Shown: positions 52,025 to 61,453, counted from the first letter of the stretch. The stretch is 64,000 nt of DNA from Alkalicoccobacillus gibsonii (GCF_016798245.1 NZ_JAEUZA010000003.1:427194-491193); one strand, 5' to 3'. The notes: generated by a model not told the origin, from the sequence alone. Numbers and translations: made by a program.

Positions 52025-52696
52025 ATGATTCTTTTAAAAAATGTTAGATTAACCTATCCTTCAACGTCTCTTACCATTTTAAATGATGTGAATATTCATA
52101 TAGCTGAAGGAGAATGGGTATCTCTTATTGGTCCTTCAGGGTCAGGTAAGACATCTTTCTTAAAAATAGTATCTGGTTTAGTTGAATGTACAGAAGGTGT
52201 TGTACATATTAATGGAATGAATATAAAAGAACTATCAATTAATAAAAGACATGAATTTATACGTAACTACATATCAACTGTATATCAACAATTTCGACTT
52301 CTTCCTCAATTTACAGTTGTTGAAAATGTAGTACTGCCTTTAATACCTTATATAAAACAAAAGAAAGAGCTTGAAAATAGAGCACTAGAGCTAATTGAAA
52401 AAGTAGGATTAAGTCATCGTATTCATCATTTTCCTTATCAACTATCAGGAGGAGAGCAACAAAGAGTTGCTATTGCAAGAGCGCTTGTGTCAGACCCATC
52501 CATTTTGTTATGCGATGAACCTACAGGAAATTTAGATACGAAAAATAGAGATAGTATCTTAGATCTATTAAGTCAAATACATAAAACCGGTAAAACAATT
52601 CTCTTAGCTACGCATGACAATGTAGTGGCAAAAAGAGGGGATTCTGTTATTACTTTTGAAGACGGAGCTGTATATAAAGGAGTAATGTCTCCATGA
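52025..52696 (+). CDS. ABC transporter ATP-binding protein (MacB/LolD-like)
   Basis: A 223-aa ATPase with Walker A GPSGSGKTS (36-44), Q-loop VYQQFRL, signature LSGGEQQR (near 140) and Walker B ILLCDEPTGNLD (near 160). This subfamily works with FtsX-type permeases in export or resistance, not import. It overlaps the permease gene by four bases. Confidence 0.93.
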   Translation: MILLKNVRLTYPSTSLTILNDVNIHIAEGEWVSLIGPSGSGKTSFLKIVSGLVECTEGVVHINGMNIKELSINKRHEFIRNYISTVYQQFRLLPQFTVVENVVLPLIPYIKQKKELENRALELIEKVGLSHRIHHFPYQLSGGEQQRVAIARALVSDPSILLCDEPTGNLDTKNRDSILDLLSQIHKTGKTILLATHDNVVAKRGDSVITFEDGAVYKGVMSP

Positions 52697-55185
52697 TTCA
52701 TTACAGTTGGAAATCAATAAAGAATAATAAGAAATCATCCTTTTTAATTATCTTTTCTCTAATAGCTATCTTTATTACTGCACCCATAACTATTTCCGCT
52801 TTGTTTGAGATTCAATCAAATGTTGATGACAATATTCAAGAATACGCGAGAGGAAGCTATGATATACTTATCCGACCAACAGAGTCCCAAACAAAGGTAG
52901 AGAAGTTGCTGGGTAAAGTCGAAGAAAATTATTTGAGTTATGGTGAAGGCGGTATTTCCTTAAATGAGTGGGAAAAGATTAAGAACTTAAAGGATGTTGA
53001 AATTGCAGCTCCTGTAGCATCACTCGGTTATTTTACTGGTGAAGATAAAACATTATCCTTGGCATATCCATCTACTAGTAGTTATATTGACCTAACATTC
53101 TCAACTTTTGACGGAGTAAATGAATACACATTTCCTGATAAGAGCGGATATTTTTACATGTTAGAGCAGGATAACGTCTATGACAAATTTGATTTTTATG
53201 GTGAAAGTGGGCTTTCTACTTATGTAATGGGGACAAAACCCATATTCCTTATACCTACCACATACCACTTAACAGTCGGAGTAGATAAGGAAGAAGAAGA
53301 AAAATTGACAGGTATTAACCTATCTGCTCTAGATAATCAGATACCGGTACACCTTAAAGATAATTATGATTATTTAGAGGTTAAAAGAGATATACCTATA
53401 ATTTCTTTAGCAGACTCTTTTATACCACTCATGGGGCAAGCTAATGTGTTTGAACTTGAATGGAATATTGAAGAAACTTTAGAATTAAAAGAACAAATGG
53501 ATATTGAAGAAGATACTCCCTTTTTCCTTTCTGAACAATATAGTACAATGCCGGATATATTATCTAACATCAAACGTATATCGGAACAAAATTTTGAGAT
53601 CCCCCTATTCAATTTTATGAAACCATTCTTTTATGATCCTCTTTCATTTGAATATGACGGAACTTTTAGTGAAGAGCTTAATTTTTCATTTGGAATTACT
53701 GAAACATCAAAATTTTATTCTACTCGACCAATTGATTATGATATTGGTGAGGATGGGATTTTAGTAGCGCAAAAAGTAGGGTCAGATTCAGGGGTACCAA
53801 CTTATCGAGAGGTTGTAGAACATGGAGCATCTACTTATGAATACTTCGCCTCAGAAAACGAAACTGAAATACCTTTTTTACTCTATCCAGTCGGGACTTT
53901 TACAACTCAAAATTACCAAGATTCATTAGCTTCAAGTCCATTGGGTATTTATCAGCAAGCTCCTTCTGTTACAGCCGAAGAAGGTGTTACTCTACACGAA
54001 ACGATTACTCCAGGGAGCTTTGTTAGTTCACCGGCTCATGGAATTATGTCACTGGAGGATGCTGCTTATATTAAGGGAGATAATCCTATTGATGCAATTC
54101 GACTTAAAGTAGGTGGGGTTGCTGGTTACAATGAAGAAGCAGAGAAAAAAATAAATGAAGTGGTTGTAGCTATTTCTAAAATTGGTGATTATGATATTTC
54201 AATAGTAGCTGGAGCATCACCTTCTAATATTGTATTGAATGTGGAAGATATAGGGTTAGTCGAACAGGCATGGACGAGTCTAGGGGCAGCAGCAACAATT
54301 TCAGATGGATGGAACACGACTAATCAATTAATATCAGGGTTATTTATAACCATTAGTTTTTTGTATGTGTTAAATCAGGGGTTATTTAAAAAGTATGCCA
54401 AAACAGATGAAACTGCTACACTGCATGCTCTTGGGTGGGCAAGTAATAACATCAAACGATTTCATTTAATGGAAAGTTATTTATTGATATTATTTTCTAT
54501 TGTGATTTCTGCTATCTTTTTAATAAGTTTCTATATTATTGAATTTATTGAAGTGCTTACATTAATAGTATTTATAGTGGTGGGTTTGATAACTTCGTTA
54601 ATCACTTGGTTGAATCTAACGTTTACGAAGCGAAAATCTTTTGAAAAGTTTGAAGGAATTAAATTTAAGAGAACTTGGCTTAGGAATATCTTTTTTTATA
54701 AAAAACTCTTGTCCATTTCAGTCCTACAATTAATTTGTGCCTCTCTATTAGTTAATTTTATTCCAGTTATAATATACTTAACTAATCAAGAGACGGGAGA
54801 GACTAGTTTAGGAGTCCATATTAATGATATTATTTTCTTTTTAGTTATTATAGTTCTTGGCGCTACCCTCTATTTAGTAACTACGACTATTATGGAAAGT
54901 ATCTATTCTTTTCTTAATATTAGAAAAAAAGAGATCGTCACATTAAGAGATGTTGGGTGGAGGCTAAAGGACGTTAGAAATGTATTTATGAAGGAATTTC
55001 TTGCTTGGATTATTCCATCTCTAACACTAGGAATGATAATTAACTTATTGATTTTTCAGTTTTTGTTTACTGTATCATTAGGAGTTATTTTTATTTCATT
55101 GGTTATCACAATAGCTCTTTCCTGTGCTAGCTTTATAATAGCACTGACTGTTGTTAGAAGAACTTTAAAGACATTACAAGTTTAG
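52693..55185 (+). CDS. FtsX-like ABC transporter permease, 830 aa
   Basis: An N-terminal membrane segment (15-37), an unusually large extracytoplasmic domain (about 40-540), then three membrane segments (about 550-650), a linker and three to four more at the end (about 670-825). This is the large FtsX/MacB-type permease layout. With the ATPase it probably moves a peptide or protects against one. The upstream frameshifted gene is the natural suspect for a partner. Confidence 0.85.
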   Translation: MIHYSWKSIKNNKKSSFLIIFSLIAIFITAPITISALFEIQSNVDDNIQEYARGSYDILIRPTESQTKVEKLLGKVEENYLSYGEGGISLNEWEKIKNLKDVEIAAPVASLGYFTGEDKTLSLAYPSTSSYIDLTFSTFDGVNEYTFPDKSGYFYMLEQDNVYDKFDFYGESGLSTYVMGTKPIFLIPTTYHLTVGVDKEEEEKLTGINLSALDNQIPVHLKDNYDYLEVKRDIPIISLADSFIPLMGQANVFELEWNIEETLELKEQMDIEEDTPFFLSEQYSTMPDILSNIKRISEQNFEIPLFNFMKPFFYDPLSFEYDGTFSEELNFSFGITETSKFYSTRPIDYDIGEDGILVAQKVGSDSGVPTYREVVEHGASTYEYFASENETEIPFLLYPVGTFTTQNYQDSLASSPLGIYQQAPSVTAEEGVTLHETITPGSFVSSPAHGIMSLEDAAYIKGDNPIDAIRLKVGGVAGYNEEAEKKINEVVVAISKIGDYDISIVAGASPSNIVLNVEDIGLVEQAWTSLGAAATISDGWNTTNQLISGLFITISFLYVLNQGLFKKYAKTDETATLHALGWASNNIKRFHLMESYLLILFSIVISAIFLISFYIIEFIEVLTLIVFIVVGLITSLITWLNLTFTKRKSFEKFEGIKFKRTWLRNIFFYKKLLSISVLQLICASLLVNFIPVIIYLTNQETGETSLGVHINDIIFFLVIIVLGATLYLVTTTIMESIYSFLNIRKKEIVTLRDVGWRLKDVRNVFMKEFLAWIIPSLTLGMIINLLIFQFLFTVSLGVIFISLVITIALSCASFIIALTVVRRTLKTLQV

Positions 55186-55314
55186 ATTTTGAGACTTATC
55201 TAGCGTTAAATATTACTCATAACCTCAATTAGAGTTCACCCTTAAGCAATATAAAATACAAACATTTATAAGTTTAGTAGAATGTCTGCAAGGTAATTGA
55301 ATATTATTAGGGGG

Positions 55315-55346
55315 AGTAAATACCGAAATGGTGTTTACTTTTTTTG
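55315..55346 (+). terminator. Terminator after the ABC operon
   Basis: AGTAAATACC pairs with GGTGTTTACT, followed by TTTTTTT. The rest of 55186-55484 holds no gene seen. Confidence 0.75.
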
Positions 55347-55484
55347 ATTGCAAAGAATAGTGTTATTTATGCCCTAGTATATGATTATCATTTTACTTGG
55401 GAAATACAGTTAGGTATGGAATTGATAAGAGCTCATGATTTATAATTGTAAAAAAGATGGTAGACAGTCAGGAGAGGATTCAAC

Positions 55485-56567
55485 ATGGTGAATGCAATTG
55501 CTTCACACACTATAGGGTCGAAATGTGTGCAGTGGTATAGTTGTATCGTATCAAGAGATATTGAACATGCTGTTGAATTGAAAATAGAAATTGATAAACT
55601 TATAAAGAATCACAAAAAAGATGATAGTGTTTTAACGTATTATGAATTAGTAAATTATCGTCATGGATTATTGATGGAAGATGTTCAAAAGAGATTAAGT
55701 ATTCCTGAGGATGAAGTCCTTGAATTGACTCAAAGTGATCTATTATTAAAATATATGTACTACTTTTTTTCTGGTCAAGATGAATTCTATAACGGGAATT
55801 ACAAATAGGCAGTTAAGTTATTTAACATAGCTGCTAAGTTAATAGATCATGTGGATTCTAATTTTGAACGTGCTGAATTTTTCCATCGCATGGGCGTAGT
55901 GTATTATAGACTGAATCAGTATGCTGTTGCTACTTCTTATATAGAGCAGTCTAAAGAAATATTTAAACTGGGGTTAGACCAGACGGAAAAAGTTTTAAAT
56001 TGTGATTTAGTCATTGGTTGCATGTATTCGGAGTTACATAATTTTAAAAGTGCCGATGGAGTTTTTCTGAACGCAATTGAACAATCTAAAGATTTTCTTA
56101 TAACTAGAGCATTATTGCTACGTGCTTATGGGTGGAATCTAATTCGTCAAGAGCAATTAGAAGAAGCAGAACGAACTATGTTTGAGGCTCTTAGTATTAA
56201 AGAACATGAGACATCTTATGTTGGTGCAAAGACTAAATCAGATTTAGCCAATATATTATTAAGGTTAGGAAAAACCCAGCAGGGAAAAGAGTTGTTAGAA
56301 GAAGCTGAAACTGAGATATTCAGTAATAAAAATGTAGAGTATATGGCTAGGAATTTGATAACCAGAAGCTTGTACATAGATTTCGACATAAGTGGAGTTG
56401 AATCAGCAATTCAAGAATTAATAGAAAAGGACTACTATTTTGAGGTATTTGAAGTGTCAGAAGAAATTTCGAAATACTTCGAACATAAAGAGAACTTCGA
56501 GCAGTCAATGAAGTATTTAAAACTGGCACTTAGAATGCATATAAAACAATCTGAAATGGGGGATTAG
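55485..56567 (+). pseudogene. Rap-family quorum regulator split by an in-frame TAG
   Basis: The two parts (55485-55808 and 55851-56567) are in the same frame, interrupted only by TAG at 55806-55808. Together they give about 360 residues: an N-terminal three-helix region (WYSCIVSRDIEHAVELK; YYELVNYRHGLL) and a series of TPR repeats (FHRMGVVYYRLNQYAVATSY, AYGWNLIRQEQLEEAE), the Rap plan. Rap proteins dephosphorylate Spo0F or block ComA, or in ICEBs1 (RapI) trigger ICE induction. The nonsense codon probably inactivates it. Confidence 0.75.
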
Positions 56568-56569
56568 TT

Positions 56570-56701
56570 ATGAAGAAAACACTACTAGCATTATTTATTC
56601 TTAGCTCTCTATTGGCAGTGGGTTTAACGGATTATCAATTTCAAGATAATAGAGCACTTAATGTTCAAACAACTTCAAGTAAAGGCGATGTAGCGACCTA
56701 A
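56570..56701 (+). CDS. Phr-like signalling peptide precursor, 43 aa
   Basis: Starts two bases after the rap stop codon. The product has a secretion signal (MKKTLLALFILSSLLAVG) and a short polar C-terminal part ending SSKGDVAT. This is the size, position and form of Phr precursors, which are exported, cut to a penta-peptide and re-imported to inhibit the partner Rap. Candidate peptides are SKGDV or KGDVA, or the terminal GDVAT; this is guesswork from known Phr positions. Confidence 0.7.
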   Translation: MKKTLLALFILSSLLAVGLTDYQFQDNRALNVQTTSSKGDVAT

Positions 56702-56874
56702 AATAAATACGAACATTTAATAGTAGTAATTGATTAAATATCCGTATTTAATTTTTTGTTAGAAGTCGCCTAAAACTCTCCAATAGATTTGAAAAGTGAT
56801 GAAAATATACGGAAACACTGTGTTCACATGCTGATAGATTAATGTTATGCAATTCCTAACACCGATCCGCAGAA

Positions 56875-56927
56875 TTGATGGCTTAGTGAGGTTAAGCTCG
56901 TGGAGGTTAGACTCCTCTCAACCGCAT
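56875..56927 (+). repeat. att copy E
   Basis: TTGATGGCTTAGTGAGG ... CTCCTCTCAACCGCAT: a tRNA-Leu 3' half with a few changes. No terminator hairpin is visible after it, unlike the other copies. Confidence 0.8.
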
Positions 56928-56969
56928 CATAATAAGGTTGTAAATGCTGAAAACTAATAAAGATATTAC

Positions 56970-56988
56970 TTCACCAATTCTTCACCAC
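56970..56988 (+). repeat. Integrase arm-like repeats after att copy E
   Basis: CTTCACCAATTCTTCACCAC: two copies of TTCACCA spaced about ten bases, as after att copy D. Confidence 0.5.
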
Positions 56989-57079
56989 GTTAATTAAAAA
57001 TGGACGATTTTATAAGAAATGGGCGCAAATGAGTGCAAGTATTGTGCGTGTTTGCAGCTGATAACACGTTTCCACGGCA

Positions 57080-57176
57080 TTGAGGGCTTTGTGAGGTTAA
57101 ACTCGTGGAGGTTCGACTCCTCTCAACCGCATCTTAGGAATACCAAGGCTTACAGATACATTGGTGCTTTTTTTAT
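57080..57176 (+). repeat. att copy F with terminator
   Basis: A well-preserved copy (57080-57132) only 153 bp after copy E, then ATACCAAGGC...ATTGGTGCTTTTTTT. The sequence just before it (57000-57079) is repeated at 63843-63932. Confidence 0.85.
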
Positions 57177-57282
57177 TGTGAATTTTAGTATTTATAGAGT
57201 AAATATTATAAAAAATACTTTGAATGTTATTTCTTTCTCTAATACTATCATATATAGACACCAAATAATTGGGGGTAGTACT

Positions 57283-58299
57283 ATGAACAAAAATAGAAAT
57301 GATCATTTTAAACCTCTGAATGAATACGTTTACAATTCGAAGATGAAGAATGAAGCAACAGCTGCAGCAACATATATTATAAAAGATAAAGTAGTTGTAG
57401 ATGAATGGTATTCTGGTACACATGATTCTTATGTAGGATCAAGACACGTAGACGAAAAAACACAGTTTAATGTGGGTTCAATTCGTAAAACGTATCTTGC
57501 ATTAGCTATTAGCTTATTAATTGAACAAGGTAAAATTAGAACTATCGATGATCATATAGTGACTTATTTAGAGGAGTATGAAAAGGCAGTAGAAGGTACT
57601 AGTATCCGTCATTTACTTACCAACTCACACGGCTTAATTGAAACAGACAACCACTTTGAAAGAGAGTTTCCAGTTGGTGAAAGCTGGGCTTATAGGAGTC
57701 CAGGCATTACTATGTTAATTAAGCTAGTTAAGAAATTGTCAGGTCAAGATCTTAGTGCTTTTATGAAGAGTCATGTATTTAATCCGTTTCAACTGAATGA
57801 AACAGGTTGGAAAACAGAATATAATGAAGATATGATCTACAATTACTATCACTATAAAGATACATGGGTTGGACCTAATAATAGTGATAAAGGAGATCAA
57901 AGTAATTTATTTATTAGCGCACGGGACTTAGCAATGTGGGGGTATATTCATTTAGAAAAAGGTTGTTTGCATGATAAGCAAATATTACCTCAAAGAGTAT
58001 TTGAGAGAATTATGACTCCTCAAACTCCTATTACTGTTCCTGCTCATTTTCCTCTTAATGGATTTATTTGGTGGTTGCAAAATGACACTCCATTAAATCA
58101 ACTTGGGGAGGATCTACCAAGCTGTTCATTTCAGATATTAGGTATCACAGGCTGTATTTGTTTAGTCATACCAAAATATAATGCAGTTGTGGTAAGGATG
58201 TATAACCAATTAAATGAATCTAAAGGCTACGACTATTTAAAGGATATTCGAGAATTTGGTAATGTAGCAAATGATTTATTATCTACTTACAGAACATAG
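57283..58299 (+). CDS. Beta-lactamase-fold serine hydrolase
   Basis: A 338-aa protein from ATG 57283 (GGGGGT upstream). The active-site SxxK is S67-IRK70 (VGSIRKTY), preceded by a conserved HVDEKTQFNVGS-type strand; later HLLTNSHGL and WAYRSPGITMLI fit class C beta-lactamase/DD-peptidase-like esterases. No signal peptide is evident, so it is probably cytosolic. The frame stays open upstream through att copy F, but that extension is not coding. Cargo of cassette F-G. Confidence 0.85.
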   Translation: MNKNRNDHFKPLNEYVYNSKMKNEATAAATYIIKDKVVVDEWYSGTHDSYVGSRHVDEKTQFNVGSIRKTYLALAISLLIEQGKIRTIDDHIVTYLEEYEKAVEGTSIRHLLTNSHGLIETDNHFEREFPVGESWAYRSPGITMLIKLVKKLSGQDLSAFMKSHVFNPFQLNETGWKTEYNEDMIYNYYHYKDTWVGPNNSDKGDQSNLFISARDLAMWGYIHLEKGCLHDKQILPQRVFERIMTPQTPITVPAHFPLNGFIWWLQNDTPLNQLGEDLPSCSFQILGITGCICLVIPKYNAVVVRMYNQLNESKGYDYLKDIREFGNVANDLLSTYRT

Positions 58300-58480
58300 T
58301 GTGTATTTGTTATTCTTTATATAAACGAATTAAAAAATTTTTAAAGATGAACATCTTTTTATAGTTGTTATATTTCCAAGTTGTTTTTACAGAATATGAT
58401 TTAAACTGAAATAGGAGAAAAATGAGTGTTATATATAGGTATTCGAGGTTAGGATAGTCATATCTACCATTTCGCCAAAA

Positions 58481-58575
58481 TTGAGTGCTTAGTCATGTTA
58501 AACTCTTGAAGGTTCGACTCCTTTCAACCGCATATCCATGGTACTAAGGCTTATGAAAGCCTTAGGCCTTTTTGT
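58481..58575 (+). repeat. att copy G with degenerate terminator
   Basis: TTGAGTGCTTAGTCATG ... CTCCTTTCAACCGCAT (58481-58533) then a short AAGGCTT-ATG-AAAGCCTT hairpin and T-rich DNA. The 358-bp gap 58300-58657 contains no gene. Confidence 0.8.
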
Positions 58576-58657
58576 ATTTGTGGTAATTTTATGGAAGGAT
58601 ATTAATGATAATTCCAGAACTTAATTAAAGTACAGTTAGAAGGGGGTTATTTATAAT

Positions 58658-59151
58658 ATGTCTACTATCTATGAGACTTGGGATGAACAACCAGTTAAGT
58701 TAACTTGGCTACCCCGAAAAAAAATTGCAGATAAAAAACTGATTACAAGTGTTCATGGGTTCTGCTTTCATGAAAATAAAGTACTGCTTTCACTGATTAA
58801 TGGAAGAGGTTTTAATATCCTGGTGGACATGTTAAAAAGTGGGAGACTCCTGATAATGCTTTTCATCGAGAAGTTTTTGAAGAAGGATGTGTTAAAGGTA
58901 GAATTGATTATTTAGGTGTAATTGAAGTCAACCATACTGAAAACAAAAAATTCGTTAATCATGGTAAGTATCCTTTAATTGGATACCAAGGTTTTTATAA
59001 AATGGAAATTGAAGAATGCCTTCCTTTTTCTAGATCTTATGAAGCACTTACAAGAATATGGGTAGAGCCTTCAGAAGTAGAGTATGTTATTAATGATCAT
59101 GTCCTTACTAAATTAATATTAAATGACGCGATTGATTTTGATGTTAAGTGA
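58658..59151 (+). pseudogene. Nudix hydrolase with a single-base frameshift
   Basis: The first frame (MSTIYETWDEQPVKLTW ... ENKVLLSLINGRGFNI) loses its frame at about 58820, just before the Nudix box. The next frame reads GGHVKKWETPDNAFHREVFEEG, a perfect Nudix box (quoted in overlapping form; key residues G, E, R, E, E), and continues to TGA 59149-59151. One missing C in a CCTGG context explains the break. The intact enzyme would have been about 164 aa. Confidence 0.8.
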
Positions 59152-59215
59152 ATTATTAATAGAGATAGATGGTTGATTTATCTAAAAGAATTCACATCAA
59201 AAAGGGGCAATCAGT

Positions 59216-59923
59216 ATGGATCACGATCTTTCTTTTATACAATATCAACACCACACTAAGTTGATTGAGGAGATTATTGATGAGTTCTCAAACAAAGCTG
59301 AAGTTATTGGAATACTGTTAATTGGCTCTGTCGCAAGAGGAGATGCGTATGAAAACTCCGATTTAGACTTGTGTATTTTAATTGAAGGAGAAATGAAAAA
59401 GAAATTTATATGTGAGGAAAGATTAGACACTGTAGTAGAGTTTAAATACGCAACGTTAAATCAGATTAAGTTAAACTTAGAAAGAAATCATATGGAATTG
59501 TACTCTTTTCTAGATGGAAAGATAATGCTAGACAGACAAGGAACACTCGAGAATTTAATTGATATTGCTCAAGAAAAATATGCTTCATACAGAGCTTCTC
59601 GGAAGAAAAAAGATAGTATATCTCATTGGTTAACTAGTTCATTTATTAAAATAAACAACGCAATCAATACAAAGGATTTAAAGAAAGCGATGTTTATAGT
59701 TAACACAACAACTTGGACAATTTATGAAGGGCTATGGGCTGTCAATGATAAACCTATACCACCGGTAGGAGCTATATGTTTTTATTTTAAAGAACTAGAT
59801 CAGCTACCAAATAATATTAATTCACTAACAAATCAGATGTTACTAGGCGATGTTAATGAACGAATAGATAGCACTAAGGAGTTAATAAAATGGATTCAAA
59901 GTAATATCTATTCTCGCTATTAA
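59216..59923 (+). CDS. Nucleotidyltransferase-domain protein
   Basis: A 235-aa protein with the polymerase-beta-like nucleotidyltransferase motif GSVARGDAYENSDLDL (37-52; D49 and D51 metal ligands). The C-terminal half is helical, like aminoglycoside adenylyltransferases and related enzymes. The substrate cannot be read. GGGGCAA is a weak ribosome site. Confidence 0.8.
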   Translation: MDHDLSFIQYQHHTKLIEEIIDEFSNKAEVIGILLIGSVARGDAYENSDLDLCILIEGEMKKKFICEERLDTVVEFKYATLNQIKLNLERNHMELYSFLDGKIMLDRQGTLENLIDIAQEKYASYRASRKKKDSISHWLTSSFIKINNAINTKDLKKAMFIVNTTTWTIYEGLWAVNDKPIPPVGAICFYFKELDQLPNNINSLTNQMLLGDVNERIDSTKELIKWIQSNIYSRY

Positions 59924-59926
59924 ATG

Positions 59927-59956
59927 TTTAGCGATATTAATTCGTGGAGGTTCAAG
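59927..59956 (+). repeat. Possible eighth att remnant serving as a ribosome site
   Basis: TTTAGCGATATTAATTCGTG and the following GAGGTTCAAG align with the tRNA variable arm and T arm (CTTAGTGAGGTTAAACTCGTGGAGGTTCGAC in att copy C, quoted in two parts elsewhere): about 23 of 30 positions with one gap. The GTGGAGG part is the ribosome binding site of the HIT gene. It may be a half-site remnant or a coincidence. Confidence 0.4.
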
Positions 59957-60286
59957 ATGACAGATTTTTATTGTGAAGAAGTTCTAAGCGGAAAAACTCT
60001 AGTTGAGAAAGTTTTAGAAACTGAGAATGTTCTTGCTTTTAATCATACTCGCCCATTTTATGAAGAGCATATTGTTGTCATACCAAAAAAGCATATAGAT
60101 TCTCTCGTTTCAATTCAAAAAGACGAGATGCAAATTATGATAGAAGTATTAAATGTTATAAAAGATATCGCAATAAATATGAACGATAGATTTGGAGCAT
60201 GTACCGTGTCTACAAATGTAGGTGACTATCAAAGTAATAAACATATGCACTGGCATATACATTTTGGAAAACGAATTAGAGATTAA
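59957..60286 (+). CDS. HIT-family protein
   Basis: A 109-aa histidine-triad protein from ATG 59957, directly after GGAGGTTCAAG. The active-site motif is HMHWHIHFG (from residue 96). HIT proteins hydrolyse nucleoside phosphoramidates or dinucleoside polyphosphates. The neighbouring Nudix remnant and nucleotidyltransferase also act on nucleotides. Confidence 0.85.
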   Translation: MTDFYCEEVLSGKTLVEKVLETENVLAFNHTRPFYEEHIVVIPKKHIDSLVSIQKDEMQIMIEVLNVIKDIAINMNDRFGACTVSTNVGDYQSNKHMHWHIHFGKRIRD

Positions 60287-60430
60287 TGGCTTCATATAGA
60301 ACTTATAACAATATTTTAAATGACAACTAAAAAACGAATATTTATGTCTTAAATCACTTTAATGTTCGGTAATTTATTGTGAGAAATAATTAAAATGATC
60401 TTCTGAATAATAAATAATAAGGTATTTTAA

Positions 60431-60450
60431 ATTCACCATTTATTTACCAT
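60431..60450 (+). repeat. Integrase arm-like repeats without an att core
   Basis: ATTCACCATTTATTTACCAT resembles the paired repeats at attL and att copies D and E, and is followed, as after copy E, by TTTAAAAATGGA and GAAATAGG-type sequence. The flanking gap 60287-60766 holds only one short doubtful frame. Confidence 0.4.
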
Positions 60451-60595
60451 GATATTTAAAAATGGAAGATATAATATGAAATAGGTGCATTTTCATACAG
60501 CACCAGATATGAGTCAACATTACTTACTTTGTTCAACTATTCCTAAGGACTATAAAGTTCAAAAAGGTAAATGCTATTTTTAATGGGGTGAGATT

Positions 60596-60739
60596 TTGTA
60601 TATCTCTATTTATCAATATAAGCGGTCTAGTTTAGACTCACTATTTAACTTTCCAATTATGACTTCTCAAGATAATTTTATTGAGCTTTCTTCTGGTTTT
60701 TTAAAGCTAAACTGTATTTATGCAGTTACTATAGGATAG
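60596..60739 (+). CDS. Doubtful small reading frame, 47 aa
   Basis: A TTG-started frame after GGGGTGAG. The product is neutral with no motif. It may be the only coding part of a 480-bp gap; confidence is low. Confidence 0.25.
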   Translation: MYISIYQYKRSSLDSLFNFPIMTSQDNFIELSSGFLKLNCIYAVTIG

Positions 60740-60766
60740 AAAACAGTTTGAGGGGCTTAATAAAAC

Positions 60767-61300
60767 ATGACAAAGAAAAAATTAGTTATAATCGTTATCA
60801 TTTTATTGACCACAAATCTATTATTTAGCTACACAGCATGGCAAACAAAAGTTAAAAATGACAAAGTTATAGATGGACATAAACTTAATATTATAAGAAA
60901 CTTTGAAAATATTAATTTAGAATCGTTCAAAGATCCTGATTATAATGTTTACAAGCATAACACTATGAATTCGATTACTAGAATAGAGGAGTCTGCAAAA
61001 ACACTCCGTAGTTCCGAAAGGTTGACTAGAGACGAATATTTAATCAATGGTTCAGTCTTAGGCACTATGGAAAATCTAAATGAAGTACTTTTTCAAATAG
61101 AGAAATATTATGACGAAGAAAAACCGTTTACATTAAATTTTTGTTCGGATGTATCTATAGAAGACAATGAGGATATTGAACAAGAATTGAATATGTATAA
61201 AGATATAATTAAATTTATTGAGAAGCCAAGAGCCGACTGGAATACATTATTAGAAGAATGGGATCGAGATAATTTATCGTTTTGTGATAGAAGGCTATAA
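60767..61300 (+). CDS. Membrane-anchored protein, 177 aa
   Basis: One N-terminal membrane segment (about 5-22) then a charged helical extracytoplasmic domain with two cysteines (NFCSDVS; LSFCDRR) that could pair. Ribosome site is weak (GAGGGG). No family recognised. Confidence 0.65.
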   Translation: MTKKKLVIIVIILLTTNLLFSYTAWQTKVKNDKVIDGHKLNIIRNFENINLESFKDPDYNVYKHNTMNSITRIEESAKTLRSSERLTRDEYLINGSVLGTMENLNEVLFQIEKYYDEEKPFTLNFCSDVSIEDNEDIEQELNMYKDIIKFIEKPRADWNTLLEEWDRDNLSFCDRRL

Positions 61301-61453
61301 CAATTATAAGAAAAAGAAAAACAATTAATTATATTAGGCGCTCTTTTATAAAGATGAGTGTTGTGAGTTTTTATATTAGGATTCGACTACCTTCTAAAGA
61401 TGAGAAATTAAAGTATATTAATTAATAAATTATAGCTATAGAAGGTGTAAGAA

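Noticed and set aside
57019-57282. N-terminal extension of the serine hydrolase by 88 residues
   Set aside because: The extension is att copy F read as protein. The ATG at 57283 has a good ribosome site and begins the conserved domain.
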